A stretch of DNA of 64,000 nucleotides from an uncultured Candidatus Melainabacteria bacterium (GCA_934757155.1 CAKVLI010000001.1:62001-126000), one strand, 5' to 3'; counted from the stretch's first letter, positions 1-9,476 are shown. Numbers and translations: made by a program. Notes: a model not told the origin generated them from the sequence alone.

Positions 1-2709
1 AAAACTCTTCCTAGCTGTGAAATTACCTACGATTATGATGACATTAAAGAAACTACCTCTTTAAAAGCTTTAAATATTAACGAAACAACTCCTGAAGCAG
101 AAGCTGCAGCGTTGGAAAATCTAATCGAAAAAGGATTGAGAAAATTATCTTCATCAGATATTGAAGACGTAGCAAAATCAATTTCTCAAAGAATTGCAGG
201 AACTTCTGCACAAGACTTTGAGATGGCAAAAGCTATGGTTGAAAAATCAGGACTTGGAATTTCATTCAGACTTGATGCGTGCAAAGACGTAATTGATATG
301 GATGCAATTCGTAACGGCGAAACTGATTTTGATGATGCTTGGGATGAAGTAATTAAATTCTGGAAAAAATGGGTTGAAGAAGTTAAGAAGGTCAATCCAA
401 ATGCATACATCGTAGCTGAAATCACTGACATTGACGCTTTAATGAAAGATACATTGGGACTTGATACAGAGGTTTATAGCTACAGCCTGCCGGGGAAAAA
501 ATACCAAAATGTACCTGCTGCTATACTGAAGTTCTTTGCAGAAACAGGAGTAACTTCAGAAGCTGCATACTCTTATTTCTTCACAGATATGTTAAAGGTG
601 TTCTCTCCTGATTTTGAAGAAGGAAACATTGGCAATGCAAAACTAAAGGACAAATTTGACGAACTAAGAGGAAGAAGTGTAGATTATGTTCGTAATCTTT
701 ACACCTTCGCCGGAAACCATGATAAGCCTCGTCTACTTCACGGACTTTCTCTTGATATGGCTTTATTCCACGGCAATGTTAAGTGTAACTCCGATGATAG
801 CGGAAAAGTATTCCCAATAAATGACCTCAGCCATAATCGCAGATATGCTATTGCGCAAACAATGTATAACGCAAAAGATATGACCGAGATGCCGATTGAA
901 ATTGCGCTCAACCTCGACACTGATGAATACTTCGTTAACTCAGGAATTCCGTTCAGCACAAAATCAATCGCAATGAGTCACGAAATCAGAAAAGCTATCG
1001 GAAAGCTTAGTGAAGTTTCTGAAGAAGAAATGGCTTTATTAAACGAAGCAACAAGATATTTGGCAAACGGAAATTTCCTCGGCAAAGGCTCTAACCTTGA
1101 TATGAGAATGATTCAAGATCCGGCTCTTTCAAGCATCAAAGGTGCGGTGGAAAAACTTCTTCAACTTGCAAAAGATCAAGGTTTAAATATCACTGAAGCA
1201 AGAGAAAAAGAAATTATTAATAGCATTTTCCAAAAAGCTAACACTCCTGAAAATCTCGGCAAATACATTGTTAGAGGAGACTTCTATTGGGATGCCCCTA
1301 ATAGAGAACTCGGTCAAACTCTTGTCAAAAGATTGGAAAAAATCTTTACCGATAATTCAGGCAACCTAATTGAATACGACTATATGAAATACAGTCCTTA
1401 TGTCGCAAACTTAATGGCTCTTGTTGGTGATGCATTTGAAAAATGCGGATACGCAAACGATTCAGAACTCAAAGACGCTTTCCGCAACGCTCAGAGAAAA
1501 TTTGTAAGAGAATATGACAGAAAGACTGTTAATGAGCTTAAAGCTGCATCAACTCACACAGAAGACCCAAAAACTGCAATGCAAAGAGAAGCGTTCGGCG
1601 CAAGAGACATCAAAACCGCAATCGAAATGGTTATTGAACAGGCAAATTACCTTGCAAAACAACAAGGTAAAAAGGAAATTCAAAACGCTGATAGCATTTT
1701 GTGTCAGACATACAAATCAATCACAGAACCTGCCGTTCAAAAAGCTTGTGCATATATGGCATTTTTAAGTGCAATCACCGGCATTTCAACAATGTATGCA
1801 GGTGACGAACTCGGTATGAGCGGATATGATGAAAAAGCTAAAAACGTATTCTTGCAAAACAGAAACGTTCTTCCTACAAGCAGCATCAAAAATGTTCTCT
1901 CCACAGGGATAGAAGACAAAAAAGAAAAGGAACTAACCGAGCTTGATAAGTACATACTAGATATTGAATCAAGAATGAACACTGCAATGTCTACTCGTAA
2001 CAGAGCCGGTATCGGAGCAATTAAGGACGGCACTCTATATGAAGCAAGAACTTCTAACAAAAACATTCCTGCAATAATGGTTCAAAATGCCGACGGCGAC
2101 CTCGCTGTAACAGTATTGAACACAGAAGGTATCAACAAAAACAATGGTACGGATTCAAATCAAGGAGACCTACTCTTCGATTACATTGATTTAGTTGGAG
2201 TTGGAACTGCATTGCTTGCTGTAAATTCTATTCTTATCAACTCCGCAAAAAAGGATGAAGCCAAGTATATAGTCACAGAAATCAGACCAGAAACAGAAAA
2301 AGATGGGACAGTTAAGACGATTACGAGAATCAAAAACACAAATGGAAGGGAAATTGCTCTTAACGACACCACCGCTCCAAACAGAGTTATGGTTCTCGGT
2401 CTTGAAGATACAGTTAAGAAAGCAAGAGAACAAGAAGCAGCCACAAAAGTTGTTGAATCTGCTCAACCAAAAGTTAAAGAAATCGCAGAAAAAGTAAAAG
2501 AAACCGTAAAAGAAACAGCGAAAAAAGAAGCTGAAAAGAAAACTGAACAAGCTAAAGAAGTAGTTGAAAAAGTAACCGAAAAAGTTAAACGCGGAAACAA
2601 AAAAGCTTGGGCAATTGCAGCAGGCGCAATCGCTATCGCCGGTATCGGTTACGGTATTCACAAAAAACACAAGAATAAAAACAAAAAAGAATTAAATATC
2701 GTTGTTTAA
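1..2709 (+). CDS. GH13-like (alpha-amylase superfamily) protein with C-terminal membrane anchor, 5' truncated
   Basis: The frame is open from base 1, so the start lies outside the window; the TTG at 112 is not a credible start. Counting from 112, the GH13 landmarks are in order: region II FRLDAC with the nucleophile Asp near residue 55, region III VAEITD with the acid/base Glu near 100, region IV AGNHDKPR near 203, and a late TMYAGDELG motif typical of alpha-amylase folds near residue 565. Long insertions separate them. After residue 760 there is a Lys/Glu-rich coiled stretch, one hydrophobic segment (AWAIAAGAIAIAGIGYGI) and a basic tail, which looks like a C-terminal membrane anchor. Alpha-glucan hydrolase or transglycosylase activity follows from the family; the substrate is unknown. 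It ends 4 bp inside the convergent ldpA-like gene. Confidence 0.75.
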   Translation, partial: KTLPSCEITYDYDDIKETTSLKALNINETTPEAEAAALENLIEKGLRKLSSSDIEDVAKSISQRIAGTSAQDFEMAKAMVEKSGLGISFRLDACKDVIDMDAIRNGETDFDDAWDEVIKFWKKWVEEVKKVNPNAYIVAEITDIDALMKDTLGLDTEVYSYSLPGKKYQNVPAAILKFFAETGVTSEAAYSYFFTDMLKVFSPDFEEGNIGNAKLKDKFDELRGRSVDYVRNLYTFAGNHDKPRLLHGLSLDMALFHGNVKCNSDDSGKVFPINDLSHNRRYAIAQTMYNAKDMTEMPIEIALNLDTDEYFVNSGIPFSTKSIAMSHEIRKAIGKLSEVSEEEMALLNEATRYLANGNFLGKGSNLDMRMIQDPALSSIKGAVEKLLQLAKDQGLNITEAREKEIINSIFQKANTPENLGKYIVRGDFYWDAPNRELGQTLVKRLEKIFTDNSGNLIEYDYMKYSPYVANLMALVGDAFEKCGYANDSELKDAFRNAQRKFVREYDRKTVNELKAASTHTEDPKTAMQREAFGARDIKTAIEMVIEQANYLAKQQGKKEIQNADSILCQTYKSITEPAVQKACAYMAFLSAITGISTMYAGDELGMSGYDEKAKNVFLQNRNVLPTSSIKNVLSTGIEDKKEKELTELDKYILDIESRMNTAMSTRNRAGIGAIKDGTLYEARTSNKNIPAIMVQNADGDLAVTVLNTEGINKNNGTDSNQGDLLFDYIDLVGVGTALLAVNSILINSAKKDEAKYIVTEIRPETEKDGTVKTITRIKNTNGREIALNDTTAPNRVMVLGLEDTVKKAREQEAATKVVESAQPKVKEIAEKVKETVKETAKKEAEKKTEQAKEVVEKVTEKVKRGNKKAWAIAAGAIAIAGIGYGIHKKHKNKNKKELNIVV

Positions 2710-3674
2710 GCACTTAAAATCAAAGTTTTTGCTATAGCTACTGCCTCAGTTTGGATTTCTGAATTTTGCCAAAAATCGTCTGCTTCAAGATATGGTTTAA
2801 CAATTTTTCTTGCCCATGAGCCGATTGCAATACCGGAATAATCAATCTCGCAAAGATTACATAATTCTTTTGTTTTGGAATTTGTACCGCCTGATACAAC
2901 AATATAAACAGGCAAGTTGGCATTCTGAATAATCTCAGCCATTGCAACTGCTTGAAGAGTCGTTTTGTAACTATCATCACACCCGCTCATCGGAATTCCG
3001 TCCGCCTGGATAATTGTTGAAAAGTCTTCTCTCTCCTTCAACATTTCACGGATTCTATTCAAGACCTCTTTGTTGCCGAAATTTTCTCTATCAATACAAA
3101 TTGATGCCAATGCCGGCTTACAGGAATTTATAACATTCCATTTTGTCCCCAAATCGTCTTTGTCATGCCCCATAACATGGAGTTCTAATATTTCAACTCC
3201 GTTTTTGACCAGCTCAGGAAGAACGTTTACGACATCAACATCTTTCTCGTACATTGATATAGCGTTTTGAGGGCAGACTTTTACACAGTTTTGGCAGCCA
3301 ATACATTTCTTTTCATCCACCTGCTCAGAAATAGCATCTTGCAAACAAACCCTTTGGCACGCATTACAAGAAACACATTTTGCTAAATCAATCTTCGCTT
3401 TTGATATATGCGGATCACCTTTTATCCCGATAGAAACGCAGAAGTGTACATCATCAACACCTGCGAGTTTTGCACCTTCCTTTGCGGCATCAAGAATCTC
3501 TTTTCTTGCGGAAAGGTCAAAAACTTTGCAACCGGCTTTTGCATAAATATAAACAAGCCTACTGACGGTCTCAGCATCCTCATTACCTGCACCGCAAACT
3601 AACTTAAAAAACTTCTTTTTCACAAGAAGTTCAACCGGAGTGGAAGGTACTTCACACAAATTCTGTTCCAACAC
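2706..3674 (-). CDS. ldpA: LdpA-like iron-sulfur protein
   Basis: A 322-aa protein with two ferredoxin-type 4Fe-4S motifs: Cys100, 103, 106, 110 and Cys124, 127, 130, 134. The N-terminal stretch around residues 22-70 (FFKLVCGAGNED, then AKAGCKVFDLSA) and the C-terminal part (QADGIPMSGCDD, VVSGGTNSKT, IAIGSWAR) resemble the order I know from cyanobacterial LdpA, where the protein relays redox state to the circadian clock. No kai genes are visible here, so its role is probably a more general redox one. The start is GTG right behind AGGGGGA; the TTG one codon later is also possible. It is the last gene of a minus-strand run with the ftsL-like gene and rsmH. Confidence 0.72.
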   Translation of the reverse strand: MLEQNLCEVPSTPVELLVKKKFFKLVCGAGNEDAETVSRLVYIYAKAGCKVFDLSARKEILDAAKEGAKLAGVDDVHFCVSIGIKGDPHISKAKIDLAKCVSCNACQRVCLQDAISEQVDEKKCIGCQNCVKVCPQNAISMYEKDVDVVNVLPELVKNGVEILELHVMGHDKDDLGTKWNVINSCKPALASICIDRENFGNKEVLNRIREMLKEREDFSTIIQADGIPMSGCDDSYKTTLQAVAMAEIIQNANLPVYIVVSGGTNSKTKELCNLCEIDYSGIAIGSWARKIVKPYLEADDFWQNSEIQTEAVAIAKTLILSA

Positions 3675-3679
3675 TCCCC

Positions 3680-4225
3680 CTAAAATCCGATTGCGTAATT
3701 AAACAATTTCCTTTTAGAGGTTGTAGTAGAATTTACGTTAGCATCCACAGTGACTTCCGGTGTTTCAATAACCTGTCCTGCTCTTTGAAGCATATTGTTT
3801 TGTTGGAAAGTTTTATCAACATTGTTGAAAGACTTCAAAGAATCTAACTTGTTTTGCAATTCTTCGTTTTCGTTATTCAAAATAACTGTTTCGCGACTCA
3901 GATTGTTTAACTTCATCTCACAAGAGATAACAAAATAGTAGCTTACAACAACAACCGCTATAAGCAGACTCAATATAATACAAAGCATTTTGTTAACTCT
4001 TTTTATCGCCATTTGTCGAACTACATTCTCCTTAGGAAAGTACCCCTCTATTATACTATTAACAGCAAGATTTTGAACAGATTTATCTACAAAAGATTTT
4101 TTCTCAACAGGGTAAGAGACAACCGTTTCCTTAGAAAACCTTTTTATCAGAATGTCCAAAACATTCCTGTCCTCGTCTCTTCTATACGGCTGATTATTGT
4201 TATAACTTTTTAAAGCGTATACCAA
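3680..4225 (-). CDS. FtsL-like single-pass division protein (probable)
   Basis: A 181-aa protein with a basic cytoplasmic N-terminus, one transmembrane helix at about residues 81-100, then a periplasmic coiled coil at about 103-135 (LSRETVILNNENEELQ) and a low-complexity tail. Topology and position directly downstream of rsmH are those of FtsL, the bitopic protein that works with FtsB and FtsQ in the divisome; FtsL has little sequence conservation, so the call rests on architecture and synteny. The start is TTG, preceded by a purine-rich GGGGAGTAGG ribosome site. The cytoplasmic part is longer than in most FtsL proteins. Confidence 0.6.
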   Translation of the reverse strand: MVYALKSYNNNQPYRRDEDRNVLDILIKRFSKETVVSYPVEKKSFVDKSVQNLAVNSIIEGYFPKENVVRQMAIKRVNKMLCIILSLLIAVVVVSYYFVISCEMKLNNLSRETVILNNENEELQNKLDSLKSFNNVDKTFQQNNMLQRAGQVIETPEVTVDANVNSTTTSKRKLFNYAIGF

Positions 4226-4250
4226 CTACCTACTCCCCAAAACCCTTGGT

Positions 4251-5177
4251 TTAAGAGATACACCGAACCGCCCTTAACTTAGCACTCCTAGACGGTGGGT
4301 TCTCCCTGACCTCCGCATCTGACGCCATTATCGGCTTTTTGTTTATAAGCTCGATTCTTGGCGGAGGGCATTTGCAAATCATCTCGTTGCATCTGCACCT
4401 CTGGCTTTCAAACTTAAAGACTCTTTTAACTATCCTATCTTCCAAAGAATGAAAACTTATTACAGAAATTATACCATCTTTGTCTAATAAATCCAATATG
4501 TCATGGAGTACAAAATTTACATTTTTTAACTCATTGTTAACCTCTATCCTGATTGCCTGAAACACTCTCGTCGCAGGATGTATAGAGGATTTAATTTTAG
4601 GCACGGCACTAACCACCATTGACGCAAGCTCACCCGTCGTTTGTATCTTTTTATTGGCACGACATTCTACAATTTTTTTTGCGATACGTTTTGAAAATCT
4701 TTCTTCACCATATTCAGAAAAAATCCTAACCAAATCATCCTCTGAATAAGTATTCACAACATCATAAGCTGTTTTTTCCGCTTCCATGTCAAACCGCATG
4801 TCCAACGGTGCGTCTTTTGAAAAAGAAAAACCACGTTCAGCTTTTGTTAATTGGTGATAGGACGCGCCCAAATCAAGGATTACACCGCCAGTAATTTTTT
4901 CTATACCTAGTTTTTTCAATTCTGATTTAATATTTGTATAAGAAGATTTAACAATCGTCAAATTTTTGTACTGCTTCAATCTTTCTTTAGAATGCGCAAT
5001 TGCTTCGTCATCAATATCAAAAGCTATCAACCTTCCGTCAGGCTGAATTTTTTGCAATATCAACTCACTATGACCGCCCCCACCTAGAGTGCAGTCTACA
5101 TATATTTTTCCACTTTGCGGCTCCATAATATCGACCGCTTCGTGTAACATTACCGTATAGTGTTTAAAATCGTCCAT
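4251..5177 (-). CDS. rsmH: 16S rRNA (cytosine1402-N4)-methyltransferase RsmH
   Basis: A full-length 308-aa RsmH (MraW). It uses S-adenosylmethionine to methylate N4 of C1402 in 16S rRNA at the decoding centre. Visible motifs are the SAM-binding VDCTLGGGGHSELIL near residue 27, DLGASYHQL near 100, and the C-terminal CRCNEMICKCPPP Cys cluster followed by NPPSRSAKLRAVR, typical of the family. The ATG lies one base after the stop of dtd with no separate ribosome site, so translation is probably coupled. The next gene is the ftsL-like gene, as in many division clusters. Confidence 0.96.
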   Translation of the reverse strand: MDDFKHYTVMLHEAVDIMEPQSGKIYVDCTLGGGGHSELILQKIQPDGRLIAFDIDDEAIAHSKERLKQYKNLTIVKSSYTNIKSELKKLGIEKITGGVILDLGASYHQLTKAERGFSFSKDAPLDMRFDMEAEKTAYDVVNTYSEDDLVRIFSEYGEERFSKRIAKKIVECRANKKIQTTGELASMVVSAVPKIKSSIHPATRVFQAIRIEVNNELKNVNFVLHDILDLLDKDGIISVISFHSLEDRIVKRVFKFESQRCRCNEMICKCPPPRIELINKKPIMASDAEVRENPPSRSAKLRAVRCIS

Positions 5178-5178
5178 A

Positions 5179-5616
5179 TTATGATTCTAACATAAATGTA
5201 ACAGGACCGTCGTTGATTAGTTCGACATCCATCATTGCGCCAAATTTTCCGGTACCGGTCTTTATCCCGTAATTCTTAATCTTTTCAATAAATTCTTCAT
5301 ACAGCGAATTTGCAATATCAGGAGGGGCTGACCTATCAAAACTCGGACGAGTACCTTTTTTGCAATCACCGCAAAGCGTAAACTGTGAAACGACAAGCAT
5401 TTCGCCTTTTACATCCAAAATCGAACGATTCATTTTCCCGTTTTCGTCTTCAAAAATCCTTAATTTAAAAATCTTATCCGCGAGTTTATTTACCTGCTCT
5501 ATTGTATCACCTTTTTCAATCCCCACTAGAGCCAAAATTCCGTGGTTTATGGAAGAAAACAGTTTTTCGTCAATAGTTACAGACGCTCTTTTAACTCTTT
5601 GCAATAATACTTTCAT
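5179..5616 (-). CDS. dtd: D-aminoacyl-tRNA deacylase
   Basis: A 145-aa protein of normal length that hydrolyses D-amino acids wrongly attached to tRNA. It begins MKVLLQRVKRASV, as is typical, carries the active-site segment SQFTLCGDCKKGTRPSF near residue 77, and ends with the Gly-Pro motif segment MMDVELINDGPVTF that excludes L-aminoacyl substrates. Its first 26 bases overlap the 3' end of the upstream DUF115 gene, and its stop is one base from the rsmH start, so the three genes form a tight minus-strand operon. Confidence 0.96.
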   Translation of the reverse strand: MKVLLQRVKRASVTIDEKLFSSINHGILALVGIEKGDTIEQVNKLADKIFKLRIFEDENGKMNRSILDVKGEMLVVSQFTLCGDCKKGTRPSFDRSAPPDIANSLYEEFIEKIKNYGIKTGTGKFGAMMDVELINDGPVTFMLES

Positions 5617-7489
5617 TAATCAAACCTTCGACTTCCTTAACTCTGCTCTCTGCGTGTTCGTAGTATCCAGAAAGCTTTTCACAAATTCTGCTCACGCTTT
5701 CAAACGTAAAACTCTTCAACATTTTCATCTCATAATCCATATCGATTTTATCCGCAGTCATCATAAAATCAAACATCTGAGATTTATTTGAAAAATCCGA
5801 AGACAAAGCAAGATAATTAACCGAAAGTTTTTTCAGGGTTTTCAGAACCTCTGAACCCGCATTTCTATACCGTTTCAAATCGTTCTTCAAAGATTTTATG
5901 AGTCTTTTTCCCTCTTCAATCAAAGGCTGAGCTGTTTTTAGTTCTTGTAATTTTTTTATAAAGTTATTACGAATGAGTTCTTTATCGAAAGCAAAATCAG
6001 TGTTCAAACTCACGTCACCAACCGGCTCGGAATCCTTCAGTGCATCCTCTAACGACATATTTTCAAACCCGTCAATCTGCGCGCCGACAAGCGAGGTGTT
6101 AATATATTTTCTGTCATTGAAATGTTGCGCAAACTCGCTCAAAGGTGCAACAAAGGATGCGTAGACAGACTCTGTCGGGAGCATATCACCCTGAATCCCT
6201 TTTACATAATATAAGGCATTATTAAGCCGTTCTAATCTTTTTTTGGCAGTTTCACTTTGGACTTTCTTGTCTGCAGACGGTGAAATTAGAGCCGCAAATT
6301 TTTCAAAATCCTTCGCCATTATTTCCCACTTATTTTTATCAGGATTATATTCACAGCTCAAATCCTTATAGACAGAGTCTTTGCTATAACATTGACCTCC
6401 AATATATGCCAAATCTTGCCCCACAAGAATGATTTTCGAGCAGCCTAAAATCCTTGCACAATTCATCGCTGTATAAGAGACCGTACCTTTTGACCAATAT
6501 TCCTCAATATTTTCACCGCAAATTTCCGCCCAAAGATGGTTTACGGGAGTATTTGCAGAAATATGAGAATATGTTTTTTTGTACCTATGCACTCTCATTC
6601 TCGGGTTTGAATACGGTTCTGTTATAAAATTAACCTCACTCAAATCAACACCTTCAACTTGACGAGAAGAGTTGTAAGTTTCAATTATACAAAGGAAATC
6701 CGGTTTAATTCCGTTAGCATCAAGCGTTTTGAGTGCGGTTCCGACTGTAAAAAGCACAAATCTGTCACGGTATTTTTTTATGGTCTCAATATTTCTGTCC
6801 AAAGTCGGTCCTGCAGAAACAATAAGCGCAGTCTTGCCCTTATATGCATCTTTGCAGTAGATTAAGGGGATTTCTTTAACAAGATGCGGATAATTAATTA
6901 TAAGAAATTTTAGTAAAGTATAAAATTTTTGTTTTGTATATTTCAAATCTAATGAATAAGAACCCACTGTGTCTTGAAGTTTTTTCACAAGAGTATCAAA
7001 TTCTTCCGGATTAAATTCGCGCTGAGACACGAGCGACAAAAGTTCAGGCGAATTTTCCATGCCGGATTTCGTGTAGATAACCTGCGATAGCTCATCAAAA
7101 TTATCCGCAACATAAATGTTTTTCTTTAGAATATCCGCAGAAAAGTCCACAAGCTCAAAAACAATTCTCAAAATATTCAAATCCGGCTCATAGAGAATAA
7201 CCGTGCCGACTGATTTTTGGCTTGTGAGCTGAAAAAGATACCCCAGCCCCAAACCATATACGACATGGATTGAAACAGGAACATTGCCACACATTGAAAA
7301 TATTTCATTAGCTTCTGCTAACGGATTTTGCCTGTTATGAATGTGTTTTCCTTTGTACACAAGGTTGTACGCACCATTTTCCTGAACCAATTGCGGAACA
7401 TCAGTCGGAATATGTTTTTCCAACTTTGACGCAAGATTTGGATTTTTTATTCTTAATGCTGATATGTTATTATCAAAGATTTTGCTCAT
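5591..7489 (-). CDS. DUF115 / MptE-like (motility-associated factor type) glycosyltransferase family protein
   Basis: A 632-aa protein with the 6-hydroxymethylpterin diphosphokinase MptE-like domain (old DUF115): the segment GKTALIVSAGPTLDRN at about residues 215-230 is the signature nucleotide-binding turn, followed by the KPDFLCIIET strand and ILVGQDLAYIGGQCY further on. In flagellated bacteria such proteins (Maf family) transfer nonulosonic acids to flagellin; given the flagellar genes in this window that role is plausible but inferred. I chose the ATG at 7489 because AGAGGAAT precedes it; upstream codons reach into intergenic repeat DNA. The C-terminal third is alpha-helical and coiled-coil prone. 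It overlaps dtd by 26 bp. Confidence 0.75.
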   Translation of the reverse strand: MSKIFDNNISALRIKNPNLASKLEKHIPTDVPQLVQENGAYNLVYKGKHIHNRQNPLAEANEIFSMCGNVPVSIHVVYGLGLGYLFQLTSQKSVGTVILYEPDLNILRIVFELVDFSADILKKNIYVADNFDELSQVIYTKSGMENSPELLSLVSQREFNPEEFDTLVKKLQDTVGSYSLDLKYTKQKFYTLLKFLIINYPHLVKEIPLIYCKDAYKGKTALIVSAGPTLDRNIETIKKYRDRFVLFTVGTALKTLDANGIKPDFLCIIETYNSSRQVEGVDLSEVNFITEPYSNPRMRVHRYKKTYSHISANTPVNHLWAEICGENIEEYWSKGTVSYTAMNCARILGCSKIILVGQDLAYIGGQCYSKDSVYKDLSCEYNPDKNKWEIMAKDFEKFAALISPSADKKVQSETAKKRLERLNNALYYVKGIQGDMLPTESVYASFVAPLSEFAQHFNDRKYINTSLVGAQIDGFENMSLEDALKDSEPVGDVSLNTDFAFDKELIRNNFIKKLQELKTAQPLIEEGKRLIKSLKNDLKRYRNAGSEVLKTLKKLSVNYLALSSDFSNKSQMFDFMMTADKIDMDYEMKMLKSFTFESVSRICEKLSGYYEHAESRVKEVEGLINESIIAKS

Positions 7490-7505
7490 TAATTCCTCTT
7501 TAACA

Positions 7506-7720
7506 CTGTCCCCACACCCGCTTGGAGAGGGAATAACCAACCATTCACACCAAACTGGTAATCCCGACTAACCAACCAAATACATTTACCCCTTTACCCC
7601 CTTCCGAAGGACAACAGACTAGTAGTTATCACTTATTTCCCCTTACATTTACCCCCCCCCGTTACCGGAGGTCAGTATACTAGTAGTTTTGACCAACCAA
7701 ACCATTACATTTACCCCTGA
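7506..7720 (-). repeat. GGGGTAAATGTA/GGTTGG repeat cluster (minus orientation), running into the rlmN 3' end
   Basis: Read on the minus strand, this holds three successive units that each start with GGGTAAATGTA or GTAAATGTA: from 7718, 7660 and 7593 downwards. The first and third are followed by TTGGTTGG-type tracts. The first two contain AACTACTAGT, and all contain G-runs; a small CCTTCGGAAGG hairpin lies at 7600-7610. The first unit is the last part of rlmN. The same modules occur at 10426-10667 and 46625-46803. Confidence 0.75.
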
Positions 7721-8720
7721 GTTGACCGCAGGCAGCATCAATGTCCGCACCGCGCTCTAATCGCACTGTAACCTTTTTCCCCGAATGCTCTAAAAGATAC
7801 TTAAATCGCATAATATCATTGTTCGTAGACTTCTTGTATTTCGTTTCATTCACCGCATTATAGGGAATAAGGTTTATGTTACATTTCAAATCCTTGAGAT
7901 AGTGCGCAAGCTCTTTTGCACATTCGATTGTGTCGTTAAACCCGTGAATAAGAATATATTCTACGGTTATTCGACGTCCTGTTTTCTCGACATAATCAAG
8001 CAAAGCTTTTTTTAGCGCATCTATCGGATATTTGTTTTCTATCGGCATCAATTCCGCACGCAGTTTGTGGTTTGGTGCGTGAAGCGAGATAGCAAGTGTG
8101 GATTGAAGCTCACTATTTGCAAGCTCTTCGATTTTAGGAATAATACCGCTAGTCGAAATCGTTATACGTCTTGCACCGATTTGAAAATCGTCGTTGAAGA
8201 TTTCGAGTGCTTTTAGTACGTTGTTTAGGTTTAAAAGCGGTTCGCCCTGTCCCATAAACACAACATTCGTAACCTTTAGTCCTGTATCGCGCTGAATTGT
8301 AAGCACTTGTTCAATGATTTCTTTGTAGGTAAGATTTCTTACAAACCCGCGTTTTCCTGTTGCGCAGAACGAGCAGTTCACTGCACATCCGACTTGGGAA
8401 CTTACACAGGCTGTGAGATTTGCTCTGTTATCAAAACGCATAAGTACGGTTTCAACACATTCGCCATCCGCAAACTCAATCAAGTATTTAATTGTACCGT
8501 CAGTGCTGACTTGTTTAACTTTTATTTTCGTATCGGTTACGAGTGCGTCTTTTTTTAATTCTTCCCTAAAATCCTTGGAAAGATTGGTCATCTCGTCGAT
8601 TTCGGATACTGATTTTGAATAAATCCAGTTATGAATTTGTTTGGCACGGAATTTTGTCGCACCATACCCTTCCATTAATTTTTCCAATTCTTCCAGTTTT
8701 AAGCCCGATAATATTTTCAT
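7680..8720 (-). CDS. rlmN: 23S rRNA (adenine2503-C2)/tRNA methyltransferase RlmN, radical SAM
   Basis: A 346-aa radical SAM enzyme that methylates C2 of A2503 in 23S rRNA and A37 of some tRNAs. The cluster motif C-x3-C-x2-C is in GCAVNCSFCATG near residue 110, followed by VFMGQGEPLLN, RRITISTSG and SLHAPNHKLR, and the C-terminal resolving Cys lies in ADIDAACGQLRG. After that normal end, the last residues (about GKCNGLVGQNY) and the TAG stop are encoded by a copy of the intergenic GGGGTAAATGTA/GGTTGG repeat, so the natural C-terminus appears to have been replaced or extended by repeat DNA. AGGG sits close before the start. Confidence 0.96.
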   Translation of the reverse strand: MKILSGLKLEELEKLMEGYGATKFRAKQIHNWIYSKSVSEIDEMTNLSKDFREELKKDALVTDTKIKVKQVSTDGTIKYLIEFADGECVETVLMRFDNRANLTACVSSQVGCAVNCSFCATGKRGFVRNLTYKEIIEQVLTIQRDTGLKVTNVVFMGQGEPLLNLNNVLKALEIFNDDFQIGARRITISTSGIIPKIEELANSELQSTLAISLHAPNHKLRAELMPIENKYPIDALKKALLDYVEKTGRRITVEYILIHGFNDTIECAKELAHYLKDLKCNINLIPYNAVNETKYKKSTNNDIMRFKYLLEHSGKKVTVRLERGADIDAACGQLRGKCNGLVGQNY

Positions 8721-8735
8721 CCCTAGTCCTATTTT

Positions 8736-9476
8736 CTATGAAAGTTTTTGTTTATAAAATTCTATAATGTCCGTTTTTGCCTTCAAAAGCATTGCCTGAT
8801 GCGCAACTTCGTTTCTCCAAGCATTGTATGAACAAGTTGAAGATAAGAGTTTGAGCGGATTATGCGGAAAATCTTTGCATACATCCGGTCTGTTTTCGTA
8901 ATCAGAACACTTATTATCCTTAAGTTTCGGACAATAGTAATAATAAATCCTTTGATCCTCTAATGTTGCGTTCAAAAGGTCGAAATATTCCGGATTAGCA
9001 GCTTTTGCATCCTCTTCTTTTTCGTAAGGAACAAAAACCGAAACAAAACTTCTAGCATACTTATCCCCGCGCATTGCACGCTGTTTTAGCTGTTCGTAAG
9101 AATACTCGCTAACCGCTAATCGGCAGCAATTCCCGCAACACGCGCAAGAATACTCGGATTTTTTGTCCATAATCATTTTGTATGTGTTTTTGAGTTTTTG
9201 CCTGTAATCTCCCGCGAGATAAGACAAAACCTGACTTTGCCAATCACGATAAACACAACCAACGGGATAGTCCGAAAAAACATCCTTCTTTTCCACTTTG
9301 CAATCCTTTACAACGCATCTTTCGCAGGCGTTTTCAGGTTTGAATTTGTTAATCGCAGCACGAATACTTTCCGCAGCTTCAATAAAAATCTGCTGATAAT
9401 TGTTTTTCAAATCATCATACTGCTCAACTATCGGAGTAGAATTTTCGCTCCCGGATGTGTTAAAAAAGTTATCCAT
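8736..9476 (-). CDS. YkgJ-family cysteine cluster protein
   Basis: About 246 aa. The C-terminal half has the YkgJ-type cysteine pattern (CACCGNCC, then CPKLKDNKCSDYENRP and VCKDFP), which in the family is predicted to chelate Zn or Fe; no reaction is established. The N-terminal half has a separate pair CERCVVKDC plus a GCVYRDWQ motif, so two metal sites are possible. I prefer the ATG at 9476 to the GTG at 9500; neither has a convincing ribosome site. It sits 15 bp upstream of rlmN and is probably cotranscribed. Confidence 0.7.
   Translation of the reverse strand: MDNFFNTSGSENSTPIVEQYDDLKNNYQQIFIEAAESIRAAINKFKPENACERCVVKDCKVEKKDVFSDYPVGCVYRDWQSQVLSYLAGDYRQKLKNTYKMIMDKKSEYSCACCGNCCRLAVSEYSYEQLKQRAMRGDKYARSFVSVFVPYEKEEDAKAANPEYFDLLNATLEDQRIYYYYCPKLKDNKCSDYENRPDVCKDFPHNPLKLLSSTCSYNAWRNEVAHQAMLLKAKTDIIEFYKQKLS

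Noticed and set aside
2191..2670. Long antisense frame in the Lys/Glu-rich tail of the GH13-like gene
   Set aside because: A Phe-rich shadow caused by the AAA/GAA codon bias of the sense strand; the same applies to antisense frames in the rne tail and the FliJ-like gene.
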